Source: Nothopassalora personata
Taxonomy: Eukaryota > Ascomycota > Dothideomycetes > Mycosphaerellales > Mycosphaerellaceae
Reading direction: 5' to 3'
Assembly: GCA_033816765.1 (NCBI GenBank)
Contig: CM066291.1
Span: 2,356,001-2,420,000 of the forward strand
Length of the DNA stretch: 64,000 nucleotides
This document shows positions 40,761 through 52,639 of the stretch, one piece after another. The first letter of the stretch is position 1. Every line of letters begins with the position of its first letter. The position numbers were made by a program, and so were the translations under genes. Below the pieces are notes generated by a model. That model saw only the letters and a program-made list of their open reading frames with translations. It did no database searches and was not told the DNA's origin.

Positions 40761-41633
40761 ATGTCTAGCGCGCTCGGCGTACTAGATACGCTAGCGAAGC
40801 GTAAGTTTAGCGTACTAGGGCCGTAGACCCCTAAGTCCTTACTAGCTAGGCGCCTAGGTATAGACATTAAGATATATATACATTATCTACCGTACTTCGT
40901 AGCTAGTAAGTATTCGCTACGCTCTTCGCTTACGATACGCTTACTAATAGTATAGTAGACGAGTAGGATACGTATAATAGGAATTACTACCGGCGAGTTA
41001 CTTAAGAAGTGTAGGCGCTATAGAGACATTAGGCACCCCTACGTTAGTAATAATAGCGTCGCTATCGCGTAGCTAGTAGCTCGCCTACGCGCCGCTCGCG
41101 CCTAGCGCGATAAGCTTATCTAGGGGCTTAGTAACCCTATTACTAAATAAGAGTAGGATACTCTAGACTAGTAGTACGAGGTCTACGCCTAGCTAGGCGA
41201 GTAGATCTTAGAGGTAAGTACTACGCCTCGCTAGCGCTCCCTACGCTCGCCGTATGCGGCGTACTATCGCTCCCTATATAAATCGGCTAACCTCCTCCTA
41301 GGCTAAGAGGTAGTTTAGTACCTATAAGAATAAGCATATAGGCGACACCCGCGTACGCTTCGCCGGTACCTCTACTACTACTACCCCCTCCTCCGCCGCC
41401 GCTACTACGTCTATAGTTCTATAGTAAGAGTAGAATAGGGCCCTTAATAGGCTCTTCGAGCTCGGCTGTGCGGTAAGTAACATACGTGTCGTATACGTGT
41501 CCTATACTAACCGTAGTTATAGTTCCTATAGGCTAGAAACATTAATACTACTACGGCTAATAGGGCCTTCTTACTACTAGCCCTACGGGGCGAGTATAAT
41601 AAGGAGGATAATAAGGATAATAATAACGAGTAA
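40761..41633 (+). pseudogene. Antisense spliced gene of E1 (CX2CX6C protein)
   Basis: Lies between the 3' LTR and pol, on the strand opposite to pol. Exons 40761-41213, 41314-41472 and 41532-41633 (453, 159 and 102 nt, all multiples of three) join to 237 codons plus TAA, broken only by TAG/TAA of RIP type. Intron 1 (100 bp): GTAAGT, branch GCTAAC, acceptor TAG. Intron 2 (59 bp): GTAAGT, TACTAAC, TAG. The protein has GELLKKC followed by a Cys pattern CX2CX6C in which two Cys codons read TAT/TAC (Cys to Tyr by RIP); E2 retains one of them. A Thr/Ser/Ala/Pro run and an NRALNRLFELG helix follow. The pattern resembles half of a fungal Zn(II)2Cys6 cluster. Function unknown. Confidence 0.75.
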
Positions 41634-42040
41634 TCGCGCGCTCTACGTATATTAGCCGCCTACTACGCGCCTGTCCTTTATCTACGTAGCGCCGTAGCGC
41701 GCCTATAAGAGTTTATTTTTAAAATAAATACTCTTCTCTCTACTATTCTCTCTCCTTACCTCCCTCTCTAATGTTATTACTATCGGGGGTGTTTACTTAA
41801 CTAAGTAAGCGAGCCTTTTAGTCCAATAGAATATACTATAGGTTAGTGTCTTATATATAGGTTATAGCTAATTTTGCTATCGGGGGTAGAGGCTACCGTT
41901 AATGTATATACTATCGGATAGACCTCCCCCCCGTATTGTTAGTAAAAAGAGGAGGTTATGTCTAAAGGGTAAGGTCCTTATATCTAGCTACCGAAGGGTT
42001 AAGGCCTAAATGTATAACCTATGCCCTTATTTTAGCGCCT
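41634..42040. other. E1 spacer between the two convergent genes
   Basis: RIPped DNA between the end of the antisense gene and the C-terminal end of pol, which converge on it. No further frame seen. Confidence 0.45.
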
Positions 42041-42049
42041 TACACGGCC

Positions 42050-44870
42050 TTCGTAGGTACCTCCTATTCGACTACTATACGCGTAGCCTTCGCGGATCCT
42101 TCCGCCGGCTTATACCGTCTTCGCTAACGTCTTATATTCGGCTACTATACGCGTAGCATTCGCGAGTCCTTATACTAGCTCCTAGCTATTATACTCTTCT
42201 AGCTAGCCCTTCTATCGCACTAGGTACTACAATTTACCCTTATACTTACGCTTTCCTAGTACTACCTCTACTTTATATTCCCCGTCCTTATTAGCGAGGG
42301 CTATAGTGCCTCTATCCTTCTCGCTACCCGCGTACGGCTCGAGGAGGGATATATAGAATACATTATAAATTCTTAAGTCGGCTAGTAGTACTAGGCGGTA
42401 CGCCTACGAACCGATAGCGTCGATAATACGGTACGGTCTAATAAACTTCGGACCTATCTTCTTCTTCGGTAATACTAACCTTAGGTTCTTCGTAGATAAT
42501 AAGACTATGTCGCCTACGCGATAGCTCTTATCCTTATAAGTCTTATTATAGTAGCGAGTCTAATCGGCTACTACGATTTCCTAACGCTTCGTAAGCGTAG
42601 CGCGCATCTCTCGTATACGGTTAACTAAGTCTACCGCTACTAGTACCTCCCCTTCCCGGATCTCGCCTCGAGATCCTACAGGTGTTAGGGCAATCTTAGG
42701 TCTCTAACTATACGCTATCTCGAATAGGCTTATACGTAGCGTAGGGTAGACGCTATTATTACATACGAATTTAGCAATAGCTAGCTACTTAGCCTACTCT
42801 ATCTAGTTCTCGCTATAGTAATAACGAAGGTACTATTCTAAGGTTTAGTTTACCCTCTTAGTCTAACCGTTAGTCTAAGGGTAGAAAGCTATAGATAGCT
42901 TACGCTTTACCTACGCCTCGAAGTAGAAGTTACTTTAGAACTTACTCGTGAACACTAACCCGCGGTTACTTACTATGCCCGCTAGTATACTATAATGCCG
43001 TACGACTTTATCTTGTAAGATCCTCGTAAGCTCCGCCGCTATATATGTCTTAGTCGTAGGAATATATAAGTTTATTTTAGAGTAGCGGTCGACGATTACT
43101 AGGATCGCATTATATACGCATTCTCCTCGCTTACTTAGCGGTAGGTCCGTAATGAAATCTATAGTAATTTCTTACTATAGACCGTCTAGCCTAGGTAGTA
43201 GCTATAGCTCGCCGTAGGGTCGATAGCGCCTCACCTTCGAGGTCTAATAAGCCCTATAGTTTCTAATATACTCCCTTACATCCTTACTAAGTAATTCCTA
43301 CTAGTAATAACGTCGTAGTAGCTCTTTAGTCTTTACCTTACTAAAGTGCCCTACTAGTAGGTCGTTATAATGCATGTAGAGTAGCTATGCTCTTACTATA
43401 TAGTCTTCGGGTACTATAATCGCGTTCCCGCGATAGACTAACCCGTCTTTTATATACTAGTCCTTAGCGTCCCCTTCGCTAGGCGCCTACGATAAGTATA
43501 CGACGTACCTATCGTCTCTCCCCTACACGATTTTTATTAGTAGTGTAAGTAGTTTACCTAGGCCGCCCTACATTATTATAGCGTATACTCTTACTAGTAG
43601 CGATCGGGTCCCCTACGGCTCGTAGGCTCCTACTACTATTATCGTTACCTTATCCTATATCTTCTCGTAGGTAGCGGTTACGCGCCTTACTATAGGCTCG
43701 TCCTCTCTTAATAGGGATTCCTTCTAGAAAGATAGCTTACTTTATAGCGTAGGAAGTAAGTTCGACGTCTACTACGCTACGCGTACGTAGTTACTACGTC
43801 GCGATAGCGCATCGGCTAGGTTACTCTTCCCCGACCTATACTCTACTACGAAGTCGAAAGATTATAGAAACGTCGCCTATCGAGCTTACCTCCCGTTTAG
43901 CTACTTTACTATTATAAAACCCTATAGGTTCGTATAGTCGACTAGTACCTAAACCGTATACGATACGCCTTCGAGGTACGGTCGCTAATACTTAAATACC
44001 TCTACTACTACTAGTAGCTCTTAGTTATAGGTCTTATAATTATACTCGGTAGGTATTATCTTACGAGAATAGAAAGCAATTAGATGCTACTTAGTCCTAA
44101 ATAGCTAAGAGATAATGCCTATAATCGTAAAACCTAAGGCATCCGTTTTAACCCTCGTACGTAACGAAGGATCGAAGTGCCTTAGGATAGGTGCTCCGAG
44201 GAACCCGGCTTTTAGCCGTTAGAACGCTTACTCCTCGTAAGCGGACTATATAAGAGGCCCCTACTTCTTACCGTTCTTACATCCCTTTAGTAGGTCTATT
44301 AATAGCTTCGTAATCCTCGAGTACCCTTCGATAAAGCGCCTATAGAAGTTATAGAATCCTAGGAAGGATTAAACCTTATAAAAACTCGTAGGCGTAGGCT
44401 ATTCCTCGATTACGGCTACCCTACTCCTATCTATCGATACGCCTACGACACTTACGATAAATCCTAGGAACTTTGCATTCTCCTAGAAGAAGCTATACTT
44501 CTTTAGGTTTATAAATAGGGCGAACTTTCGTAGCCTCTCTAGCACCGCGCGTACGGCTCGTACGTACTCCTTACGCGTTACGCTATAGATAAGGATGTTA
44601 TCTAGGTAGACTACGTAGATGTTATCTACTAACCTAGTAAGAGCCTTATTAATATACCCCTAAAAGGTAGCTAGTACGTTAGTTAACCTAAAAGGCATAA
44701 CTAAGTACTCGTAGTAACTATATCGCGTGCGAAACGTAGTCTTCTACTCGTCTCCTCGCTTAATAGGAATACGGTAGTAGGCATCCTATAGGTCGATTAT
44801 AGTAAAGAGCCTAGCGCCCTATAGCCTATCTAAGGTCTTACTAATTAGGGGTAGTAGGTACCGGTTCTTT
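42050..44870 (-). pseudogene. RIPped pol of E1 (chromodomain to RT), truncated
   Basis: Minus strand: chromodomain-like VEVVLGKRK...YLVRWKG-LEEYNSWE at about 42300-42170, then integrase (about 43500-42600), RNase H (about 44100-43800) and RT to 44870. The RT C-terminal region, with the VDD-type motif, lies near 44640. It ends abruptly at the B LTR, at the point equal to E2 55378 (between the KNRYPLP motif and its upstream block). RIP-type stops throughout. Confidence 0.75.
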
Positions 44871-45285
44871 TATTACGGTTCGGATTGAGCTACGACGGCA
44901 CGCCTAGCTATTAGCTATAGAGATTACGTGCGCCGCACGAGATTACTCGCTCACTAGCGACTCGGTAATTCGAAATTACTCGCTCACTAGCGACTCGGTA
45001 ATTCGAGATTACTCGCTCACTAGCGACTTAGTAATTTAAGATCACTCGCTCACTAGCGATTAAGTAATTAAGACTAAGACTAGTAATGTCTCCTTTGTAT
45101 TTAGGAACGCTAAGAACCCTTATGGTTTCGATGCGTTCAACTTATGTTACTATCTTACTAATTGGAATATAACTCTTATTCCTATCATTTATCTTCGCTT
45201 AGCTTACTTTAGCCTCTCTAAAAAATACCGCTACGTGACTTAACTTATCTCTCCTTTAAGACTAGCCCTAGAACGAGACATAACA
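44871..45285 (+). repeat. 5' LTR of chromovirus B
   Basis: 415 bp, TATTACGG (from TGTTACGG) to GACATAACA. Carries four 33-bp tandem units (44941-45072). Flanked by CTTT on both sides. Same family as the solo LTR 18228-18609, in the opposite orientation. Confidence 0.88.
44941..45072 (+). repeat. 33-bp minisatellite in the B LTR (four units)
   Basis: Unit begins GATTACTCGCTCACTAGCGA; four head-to-tail copies, the last two degraded by RIP-type changes. The solo LTR at 18228-18609 has three units. Confidence 0.92.
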
Positions 45286-45299
45286 CTTTAAACGCCCTT

Positions 45300-48200
45300 A
45301 GGATAAGCGCTACTTAAGCAGCTAGTAGGGGAACACCCGCCCCTAGCGAAGTAGGAAGTATCCGCCGTGCGCTACTATAATAGACTACTACGAAGGACGA
45401 TAAGTCTAATAACGATAACGAGCCTACTCTAAGGAGGAACGACGTTAAGGCTACTAAGCTAGACCTCTTCTATAGAGACAGGGCTAAGTTCGACGACTAG
45501 ATTAATTAGATAGATATGTATCTTATGTTTAACCTAGTCGATGCTAATAAAAGAACTATCTTCGCTATTACGTACCTTCGCGGAAGTGCGTAGAACTAGA
45601 TCAAACCTTACCTTAAGGAATATCTTAAAGGTATAGGGCAATAAGACCCTACCGGAATGTTTAGGAGCTTTACCCTTTTTAAAGAAAAGATAAAGTTAAT
45701 CTTTAGAACCTCGAACGAAGTCTAATAGGCTATACGAATTATTTAATACCTAAAGTAGAAGACGTCTACTTCGGAGTATGCCGCTAAATTTGAAGAATAT
45801 AGAAAAATTACTAGATAGGATTAGACGGCGTTAATAACTATGTTCCGACGTAGACTTAAGGACTCCGTTAAGGACGAGTTAATAAGACACGGGGGACGGA
45901 TTACTAACCTCGAAGAGCTAATAAAGGCGTCGATTAACATCGATAACTAGCTCTAGGAACGATACTAGGAAAAGAAATACGACTCTAAGGTAGGAGGTAT
46001 AGTAGGATACGCTCCGGATCGTAGACCCTTAGGAGGGTACGTTGCGAAGGGAGAATTCTTACGACAAAGCTAGCCCTACTATAGACTATAGCTAATAGAA
46101 CTAGACGTTACCTAACGAGGACGGAGGATCGATAAGAGTAGGGGCTACGGAAAGCCCTTTAAAGAAAAGGAAAACTCATATACTATGCCTATAGTAAGGA
46201 AGGTTATATAGTACGGGATTGCCGCGGTAAAAATATAGTGCGCCGCGAGCAGTTCAATATAATGCAACTAAAGGTAGGTAAATCTAGGAGCAGTGTTAGA
46301 CCCCGACAATTTAACTATACCTAGAGAGTAGAGGAGAAGGATAGCAACCGGGTTGCGACGCCTCTCCTAGACCCCTTATAAGGACGAGGAGGATACTATG
46401 TTTAATAACATACACTACTACCGAATAACTAACAATTAAAGACTATTAGATCATTTAGTATAATAGTACGAGGAGTTAACTATAAAGTTAAGAAGGAATC
46501 TCGACACGGTTACGGAAGCCTTTACTAGCGATTCTATTACTAGGACTCGTGTTAAACCTACTATAACGCTAAGTTAGGCGTAGGGTACTAGCTACGACAA
46601 CTAGTAGGAACCTAGACAAAATAAGCTCTAAGAAGTAGACATAGACGAATCTTGCTTCGATAACGATAATAAAGAAAACTAGGATCTAGAATAGAACGGA
46701 CGCTAGTCACTAGCACTAGAATAATAAATAAACGAACTAGATACTATCGAAGAAGATTACGTACCGGAGTTAAGCGAGGACTTATCCGAAGAAGAAGAGA
46801 GCGACACCGACGACGAAAACGAAGTATATACATTTACGGTAGATACGCTAAAGAAACTCTATAAGTTAATTATCTACCTCTAACGAAGGCACGAAGAATT
46901 CCTACTAAAGTTCTTAGGGAAACGATACCTAAACCCTAACGAATTCAACAAGACACTCGACATAATAAGGAGCATAGTATAGGGCTACCTAACTATAAAC
47001 AATACTAAGAACTTAGCTAAAGCGGTTATCGAACGACTACCTATAGGAAGCCGAATAACGGATACCGGATACCTAACACCGGTAGGAACTTTCGTCTTAA
47101 ACGAACTACGAATAGCAGTATAGCATGTACGGGCTCTCTACTTAGAATCGTAGAAGATCTAGGAACGTAATAGACTACAAGTATAGACATAGGGCAACGG
47201 GCTATAGGTTCTAGCCGAAGCCTCTAGGTACAAAGCATAGCGAACTATATACTATTCGGGAAAAGGATTAGCTCCCTAGGAATAAGCGACTAAAGGGAGT
47301 TATATAACACTTAGGCTTACATATCGACATTAAACACAGTTTTCTAGACATAAGCAATCGTTAACGGACACAAGACTAGTGTTATAATCGACTTAGGAGT
47401 AGCGGGGAATTTTATCTCCGAGTCTTTCGTAAGAAGAAACGGGTTCGCTACCCTAAAGAAGAAATAGGGTTACGAGTTAATCGCGGTAAACGGATTATCG
47501 TTACCTAGCGTAGAATAGGAGACGATACTATTGCCACTAGCTATCTAATAGCACTACGAGAATATTACCTTAGATATTACTAATATAGCTAGTTATAACA
47601 TAGTACTAGGTATGCCTTAGTAAAGAAAGCATAATCTAGTAATCGACTAGAGAAGAGGAGTACTTACATTTAGGGAATGCGACTACGTTATCGACATTTA
47701 GCCTACGCATCGACAGCGGACGATAGTAGATAAGGTAAGGAAACAGCTTAATGTATTCGAGCTTACGCCGACTAGAAGGATAGAAGAACTACCTTCGACC
47801 GGGATAGACACTAGCGTAGGGCCGCCGGGTTACGAAGTTACTAGAAGTAATAGAAGTAACGCACTATCGAAGAATACTAACATCTTAGAGTTAAGTATTC
47901 CTAAGGAGTATCGCAAGTAGTCGCGACTCTTTAAAGAGGAGAGAGGCAAAACCGCCTTACCTAAGCACCGCCTATAGGATTATAAGATTAACATTTAGCT
48001 AGGGAAAGAGCCTCTATAGGGACCCCTATATTAAATGTCTAAGAAAGAGCTATAGACCCTATGAGAATAGCTAAAGGAGAAGCTAGCTAAAGGATAGATA
48101 AGAAAATCTACCTTAAGTATAGGAACTCTATATATGTTCGTTCTAAAAGCAAACGGGAAGTTACGACTCGTATAAGACTATAGGAAGTTAAACGAGATTA

Positions 48201-50660
48201 CGATTAAGAACCGATACCCGCTACCTAACATCGAAGAAGCATAAGATAGATTAACCGGATTAGACTAGTATACGAAGATTAACCTACGAGATGCCTTCTA
48301 TGCTATACGAATAGTAGAAGGAGAAGAATAGAAAACCGCTTTTAGAATAAGATACGGACTCTACGAATTCTTAGTTATACTAATAGGATTAAGTAACGCA
48401 CCCGCATCCTACTAGGACCTTATTAACGAAACACTTAGAGACCTACTCGACGTATACGTTATCGCCTATATAGACGATATACTAGTCTACACAAAAGGAT
48501 CCCTATAGGAGCATATAAGACAAGTCTAGGACGTCTTCGAACGACTTACGTAATTAGGATTTAAGACGGCACCCGAGAAATGCGAATTCTATAAGAAAGA
48601 AGTTAAATTCTTAGGCTTTATTATTAGTACTATAGGGATAACGATCGACCCTACGAAGACATAGTTAATTAGAGAATAGCTAGAACTAAAAACAGTTAAG
48701 GACGTATAATTATTCCTTAGACTAGCGAACTACAACCGGAAATATATTAAGGACTACGTAAAAACAGCAGTACTAATAACGATGCTTACGAGAAAAGACG
48801 TTACTTAGAAATAGGGAAAGGAACAGATTAAAGCGTTTAAGAAACTTAAGGAACAATACGCTTTAGCCCCTACGCTTCGATTATTCGATAGTAGTAAGGA
48901 AGTCTATATCGAGACCGATGCGTCTAATATAGCAATAGACGTATGTCTAACATAGACATACGATAGATAGAGACACCTAGTAGCCTATTACTTCCGGAAA
49001 ATAACTATAGCGGAATAGAACTACGACATCTATAATAAAGAGCTTCTAGCCATTATTGCTACTATACAATATTAGAGAGTATATATCGAGGGCCTACTAA
49101 AGTTAACGATTCTTTCTAACTATAAGAATCTTACGTACTTTACGACGACGAAAGAACTTACCTAAAGGCAAGCCCGCTAGTCGGAGCTGCTAGGATAATA
49201 TAAGTTCGAAATTAAATATACTCTAGGACGAGAGAATAGCCGCGCCGACGCGCTAAGCCAAAGAAGCGACTATATAGAAGGAAAAGATCTAGTGTAACAT
49301 AAAGTACTAAAGACAAACCCCGACGGAAGTCTTAGTACTAATATAAGAGAATTTAACAACATTATACGGATATTAGGCGATAGGGACGAACAATTCCCTA
49401 TATCGTAAGGAAAATACTAGGTACTAAAGGATCGAGAAGAAGAATGTATACGATAATATTACGACGGACTAACTTATAGACACCCTAGAACTTTAAAGAC
49501 AATAGACCTAATATAACGCAGTTTCTCATTTCTATAGATGAGACTTAAGGTGTTATGCTATATTAAATAATGCGTACACTACTAACGAAACAAGGCTACG
49601 AGACATATAAAATACGGTTACCTACAGTTTAGGACACTACCGATGAAACCATAGGACGAAGTTATAATAGACTTTATTACGAAACTCCCACCGTTAAGAG
49701 ACTAAGTTACACAACAACTATACGACATAATACTAGTTATAGTTAATAGACTTATAAAATACGTACACTTTATTCCTACATTTGAGACATATAATGTAGA
49801 GTAGCTCGGATACCTCGTACTAGATAGACTTATCCGATACTACGGATTCCCTTAAGCGTTTATAACGGATAGAGACAAGCTATTCACATTAAATTATTAG
49901 AAAACGCTTATAGGAACGATCGGAATTAAACATAAGCTGTTAATAGTATATTATCCGGAAATAGACGGACAAACCGAAAGGATAAATTAAACGCTAGAAC
50001 AATACCTACGATACTACATCAATTATACATAAGACAACTAGGTCTCATTACTGCTAATAGCGTAGATTGCACTAAACAACCATAAATTAGAGACAACTTT
50101 AACGATACTATTCTATGCGAACTTTAGTAAAGATCCTAACCTATTTAGAATACCTAGATCTTACCTACAAGCCGAAAGAGCAATCGTAACGACGGATACT
50201 CTTAAGGAAGTACATAAAGAAACACGTAAGGCGATCGAAGATGCATAATAAAAACTGTCTCGACAACGGCAGGACACGAGAAAAATAGCACCTCTACTAA
50301 AAGAGGGGGATAAGGTCTATCTCCTTATAAAAAACTTAAGAATAAGAAGATAGACTAAGAAACTAGATTACGTTAAGATCGGACTATTTTTCATCGACAA
50401 AGTTATAGGACTAGTTAACTACCGCCTACGACTACTACTAGACGCAAAAATCCACCTAGTCTTCTATATCTCTAAGTTAGAACCCGTAGACACTAAAACA
50501 CCCTACTAGGAAAGCTTCCATTTCGAGCCGGAAGTAGAAAACGAATTTAAAGTCGAAAAGATCCTAGATAAGAAAGGTTAGCGATACCTTATTAAGTAGA
50601 AAGGATACGACGAATCAGAAAATACCTAGGAACTAAAACAAAACCTACGAAACTGTTAGC
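45300..50660 (+). pseudogene. RIPped gag-pol of chromovirus B
   Basis: Gag from about 45400: a capsid-like stretch (LFYRDRAKFDDWINW, FNLVDANKRTIFAITYLRG, KFEEYRKIT) to about 46250, then an acidic C-terminal part. Protease is about 47330-47720 (NIVLGMPW near 47600). RT is about 48000-48700 with Y-I-D-D at about 48466-48480, uninterrupted here. RNase H is about 48880-49260, integrase about 49420-50160, chromodomain about 50540-50640 (VEKILDKKG...YLIKWKGYDESENTW). Stops are TAG/TAA only. It serves as the cleaner reference for A and C. Confidence 0.85.
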
Positions 50661-50731
50661 AAAGGCTCTAGGAGTATAAAAAACGGTCTAGTAGACTAAC
50701 CCCCGCGCTAGAGACTAATCTACTAGAAAGT

Positions 50732-50804
50732 AGCTAGAGTAGGAATTGAACCTACGACCTTAAGAGTATAGACAGCTCGCGCTCTACTACTAAGCTACCT
50801 AGCT
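50732..50804 (-). tRNA. tRNA-like sequence in chromovirus B
   Basis: 73 nt on the minus strand. Acceptor AGCTAGG/TCTAGCT pairs, D-arm GCTT-AGTAGTA-GAGC is better preserved than in A and C, and T-arm GTAGG-TTCAATT-CCTAC is perfect. The anticodon region still does not form a normal stem. Differs from A/C at several positions but keeps all paired arms. Confidence 0.5.
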
Positions 50805-50926
50805 AATTAATAAGAATAGGGACACAACTTATAAATAAGTACCCTAATAAGTCTCTACCCCTAGGGACTCGCCCTAGGGCTCCGCTCCGGAAAGCGCCGC
50901 CTAGTCATTTACGGGCTATCTAGTAG

Positions 50927-51025
50927 AACTAGAAGGGATAGAGAAATCGATCGCGTTATTAACAAAGTCGATCGAGGACTATATAGTAGGAGAGAGGCTA
51001 ACAGTCGTATCGGTAGTAGGATAAT
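50927..51025. other. Unassigned junction between B and E2
   Basis: About 100 bp matching neither the expected continuation of B nor E. ATAAT (51021-51025) precedes the E2 LTR. I see no gene. Confidence 0.4.
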
Positions 51026-51222
51026 TGTTAAGGGGATGTCGCAATGTATAGCACGCCCACGACCTACTAGTCGTAGATAAACTAATTCTTGCCTTTTATT
51101 CAAGACGCATCGCGCGTCGCAAGGTGTACTCATGCGTGTCACGTGCGGCTTAGTAGCCGGTCGCGACCGCATGTTACATACAAGGCTACATGTAGGGGTT
51201 AGCTACTAGGCTGCCCCTTATA
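51026..51222 (-). repeat. 3' LTR of E2
   Basis: 197 bp, TGTTAAGGGG to CCCCTTATA (from CCCCTTACA). Near-identical family member to the solo LTR 24785-24981 in reverse orientation, with additional C-to-T/G-to-A changes. Confidence 0.88.
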
Positions 51223-51523
51223 ATTGCCTCCCCTCCCGTACGAGCTGTCCTTAGCTCGCTAGTTACTACGTAGAGGCTCCTATATACTTCTAGAACTATA
51301 GTTACTATACGGCCCACATGCGGGTTACGTACGTGTCGTTATGTAGGTATAGGTAAGTGAGGCTTGGTTACTATGCCGACGTAGCTAGTTAGGGGCATAA
51401 AACTCTAGCCTAACCTAGTCCTTTCTTAGCACGCTCCCTAGCTCATTACCTTCGCTACACTACCACTACGCACCCGCACCGCACTATTATCGTAAGCGCC
51501 TCGCTAGTATTATTATTATTATT

Positions 51524-52461
51524 ATGTCTACCGTGCCCTCCTCGCCGCTATTCTCTAGCCGCTCCGCCTCCTCTAGTAGTACTAGTAGCGACAGTACTAC
51601 TAGCGCCGTAGAAGACGAGCGCCGCTAGGCGGCTCTAGTGCGCGACGCCCCTAGAACGCCTAGTAGTCGCAAGCGACTAGCATTACCCTCGTAGCTACTA
51701 ACGCCCTCGCTAGCTACTAAGCTCTCGTAGAGAATTAACATGTACATACGGTGCCTCCCGTACTTCGTTAGGGGTAAGTCTCTACGCGTGTCGCCTACGA
51801 TTCGTATGCTAACCACTTACTAGACGAGGCCGATAACTGTAATAGTATTACTACCGGCGAGCTCCTAAAGAAGTGTAGCCGCTGTAGGCGTAGTAAACAT
51901 AGCTACGTGCCTAATACTAGCTACGCTATCGCCTCGCTAGTAAGCCGCCTACGCGCCGCGCGGTCCTAGCGCGACTTCCTTACGGCTATAATAGGCTAGG
52001 CGCCTACAGACCTCTAGTAGTAGGAGCTAGTAGAGCAGATCCGCCTATGTACCTAGCTAGGTAACGACATTAAGGAGGTAAGTCGCTACTTCGCTCGTAC
52101 GAGTCGACTACTACTCGCGGGGGAGGGCTCTAGTACGTCCCCTATGCTTCGGCTAACCCTTCCTATAGGCTATTAGGCAGTTTAATGCCTATAAGTATAA
52201 GCGTGCCGGGGAGACCCGTATACGTGCCTCCGCCGCCGCTACTACTACTACCGCCGCCCCCGCCGCCGAAGCCCTCGCGCTCTAGTAGGAGTAAAACCGC
52301 GCCCTTAATAGGCTGTTCGAACTCGGCCGCGCCGTAAGTCGTATATTCCTCGCCTACGTATACCCTACTAACCGTAGTCCCAGTTCCTATAGGCGTAGAA
52401 CATCGATACTACCGCTACCGACTAGGCATTCTTACCTAAGTTACTACGTGACGACAACTAA
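51524..52461 (+). pseudogene. Antisense spliced gene of E2 (CX2CX6C protein)
   Basis: Homologue of 40761-41633. Exons 51524-52077, 52181-52333 and 52393-52461; introns 52078-52180 (GTAAGT, GCTAAC, CAG) and 52334-52392 (GTAAGT, TACTAAC, TAG; 59 bp as in E1). Exon 1 is one base short of a multiple of three; alignment with E1 places the loss near 51830, just before the TTGELLKKC block. Restoring phase would give about 258 residues. First Cys at 51874, second at 51883, third codon (51904) TAC. The N-terminus is Ser/Thr-rich, longer than in E1. Conserved blocks are LPYFV, PTIR, GELLKKC and NRALNRLFELG. Antisense to pol and converging with it. Confidence 0.75.
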
Positions 52462-52639
52462 GGCGCTCGCCTTACACGCTACTCGCGGGCTCCTCGCCTA
52501 CTACTACTCTACGTAGCCCCTAGTAGGCGCGCTACTCCTTAGCTTTTGTTTTATTTATAGTTAAGAAAAGTTTTGTTTATACTCTAGTGCTAGTCTTATT
52601 TGCTTCTCCTTAACGCCTTATAGTCGGCTACTATGCGAT

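Larger units (their letters stand above)
40149..44870 (-). mobile_element. Chromovirus E1, 3' half
   Basis: Minus-strand gypsy element inserted into the C gag. It holds the 3' LTR (40149-40346), a purine-rich tract just inside it, an antisense spliced gene (40761-41633) and pol from chromodomain to RT. Chromovirus B cuts it at 44870, within RT. The LTR fragment at 57426-57509 carries the same subtype-specific bases and is probably its 5' LTR. Confidence 0.8.
44871..50926 (+). mobile_element. Chromovirus B, inserted in E1, 3'-truncated
   Basis: Plus-strand element of the A/C family. It has a 5' LTR (44871-45285), Gag N-terminus (absent from A), protease, RT, RNase H, integrase, chromodomain and tRNA-like sequence, then stops at 50926 where A and C continue with the antisense ORF and LTR. 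Less heavily RIPped than A and C at many sites. Confidence 0.85.

Noticed and set aside
44941..45072. CRISPR-like regular repeats
   Set aside because: Units are directly adjacent with no spacers, lie inside an LTR and the genome is fungal.
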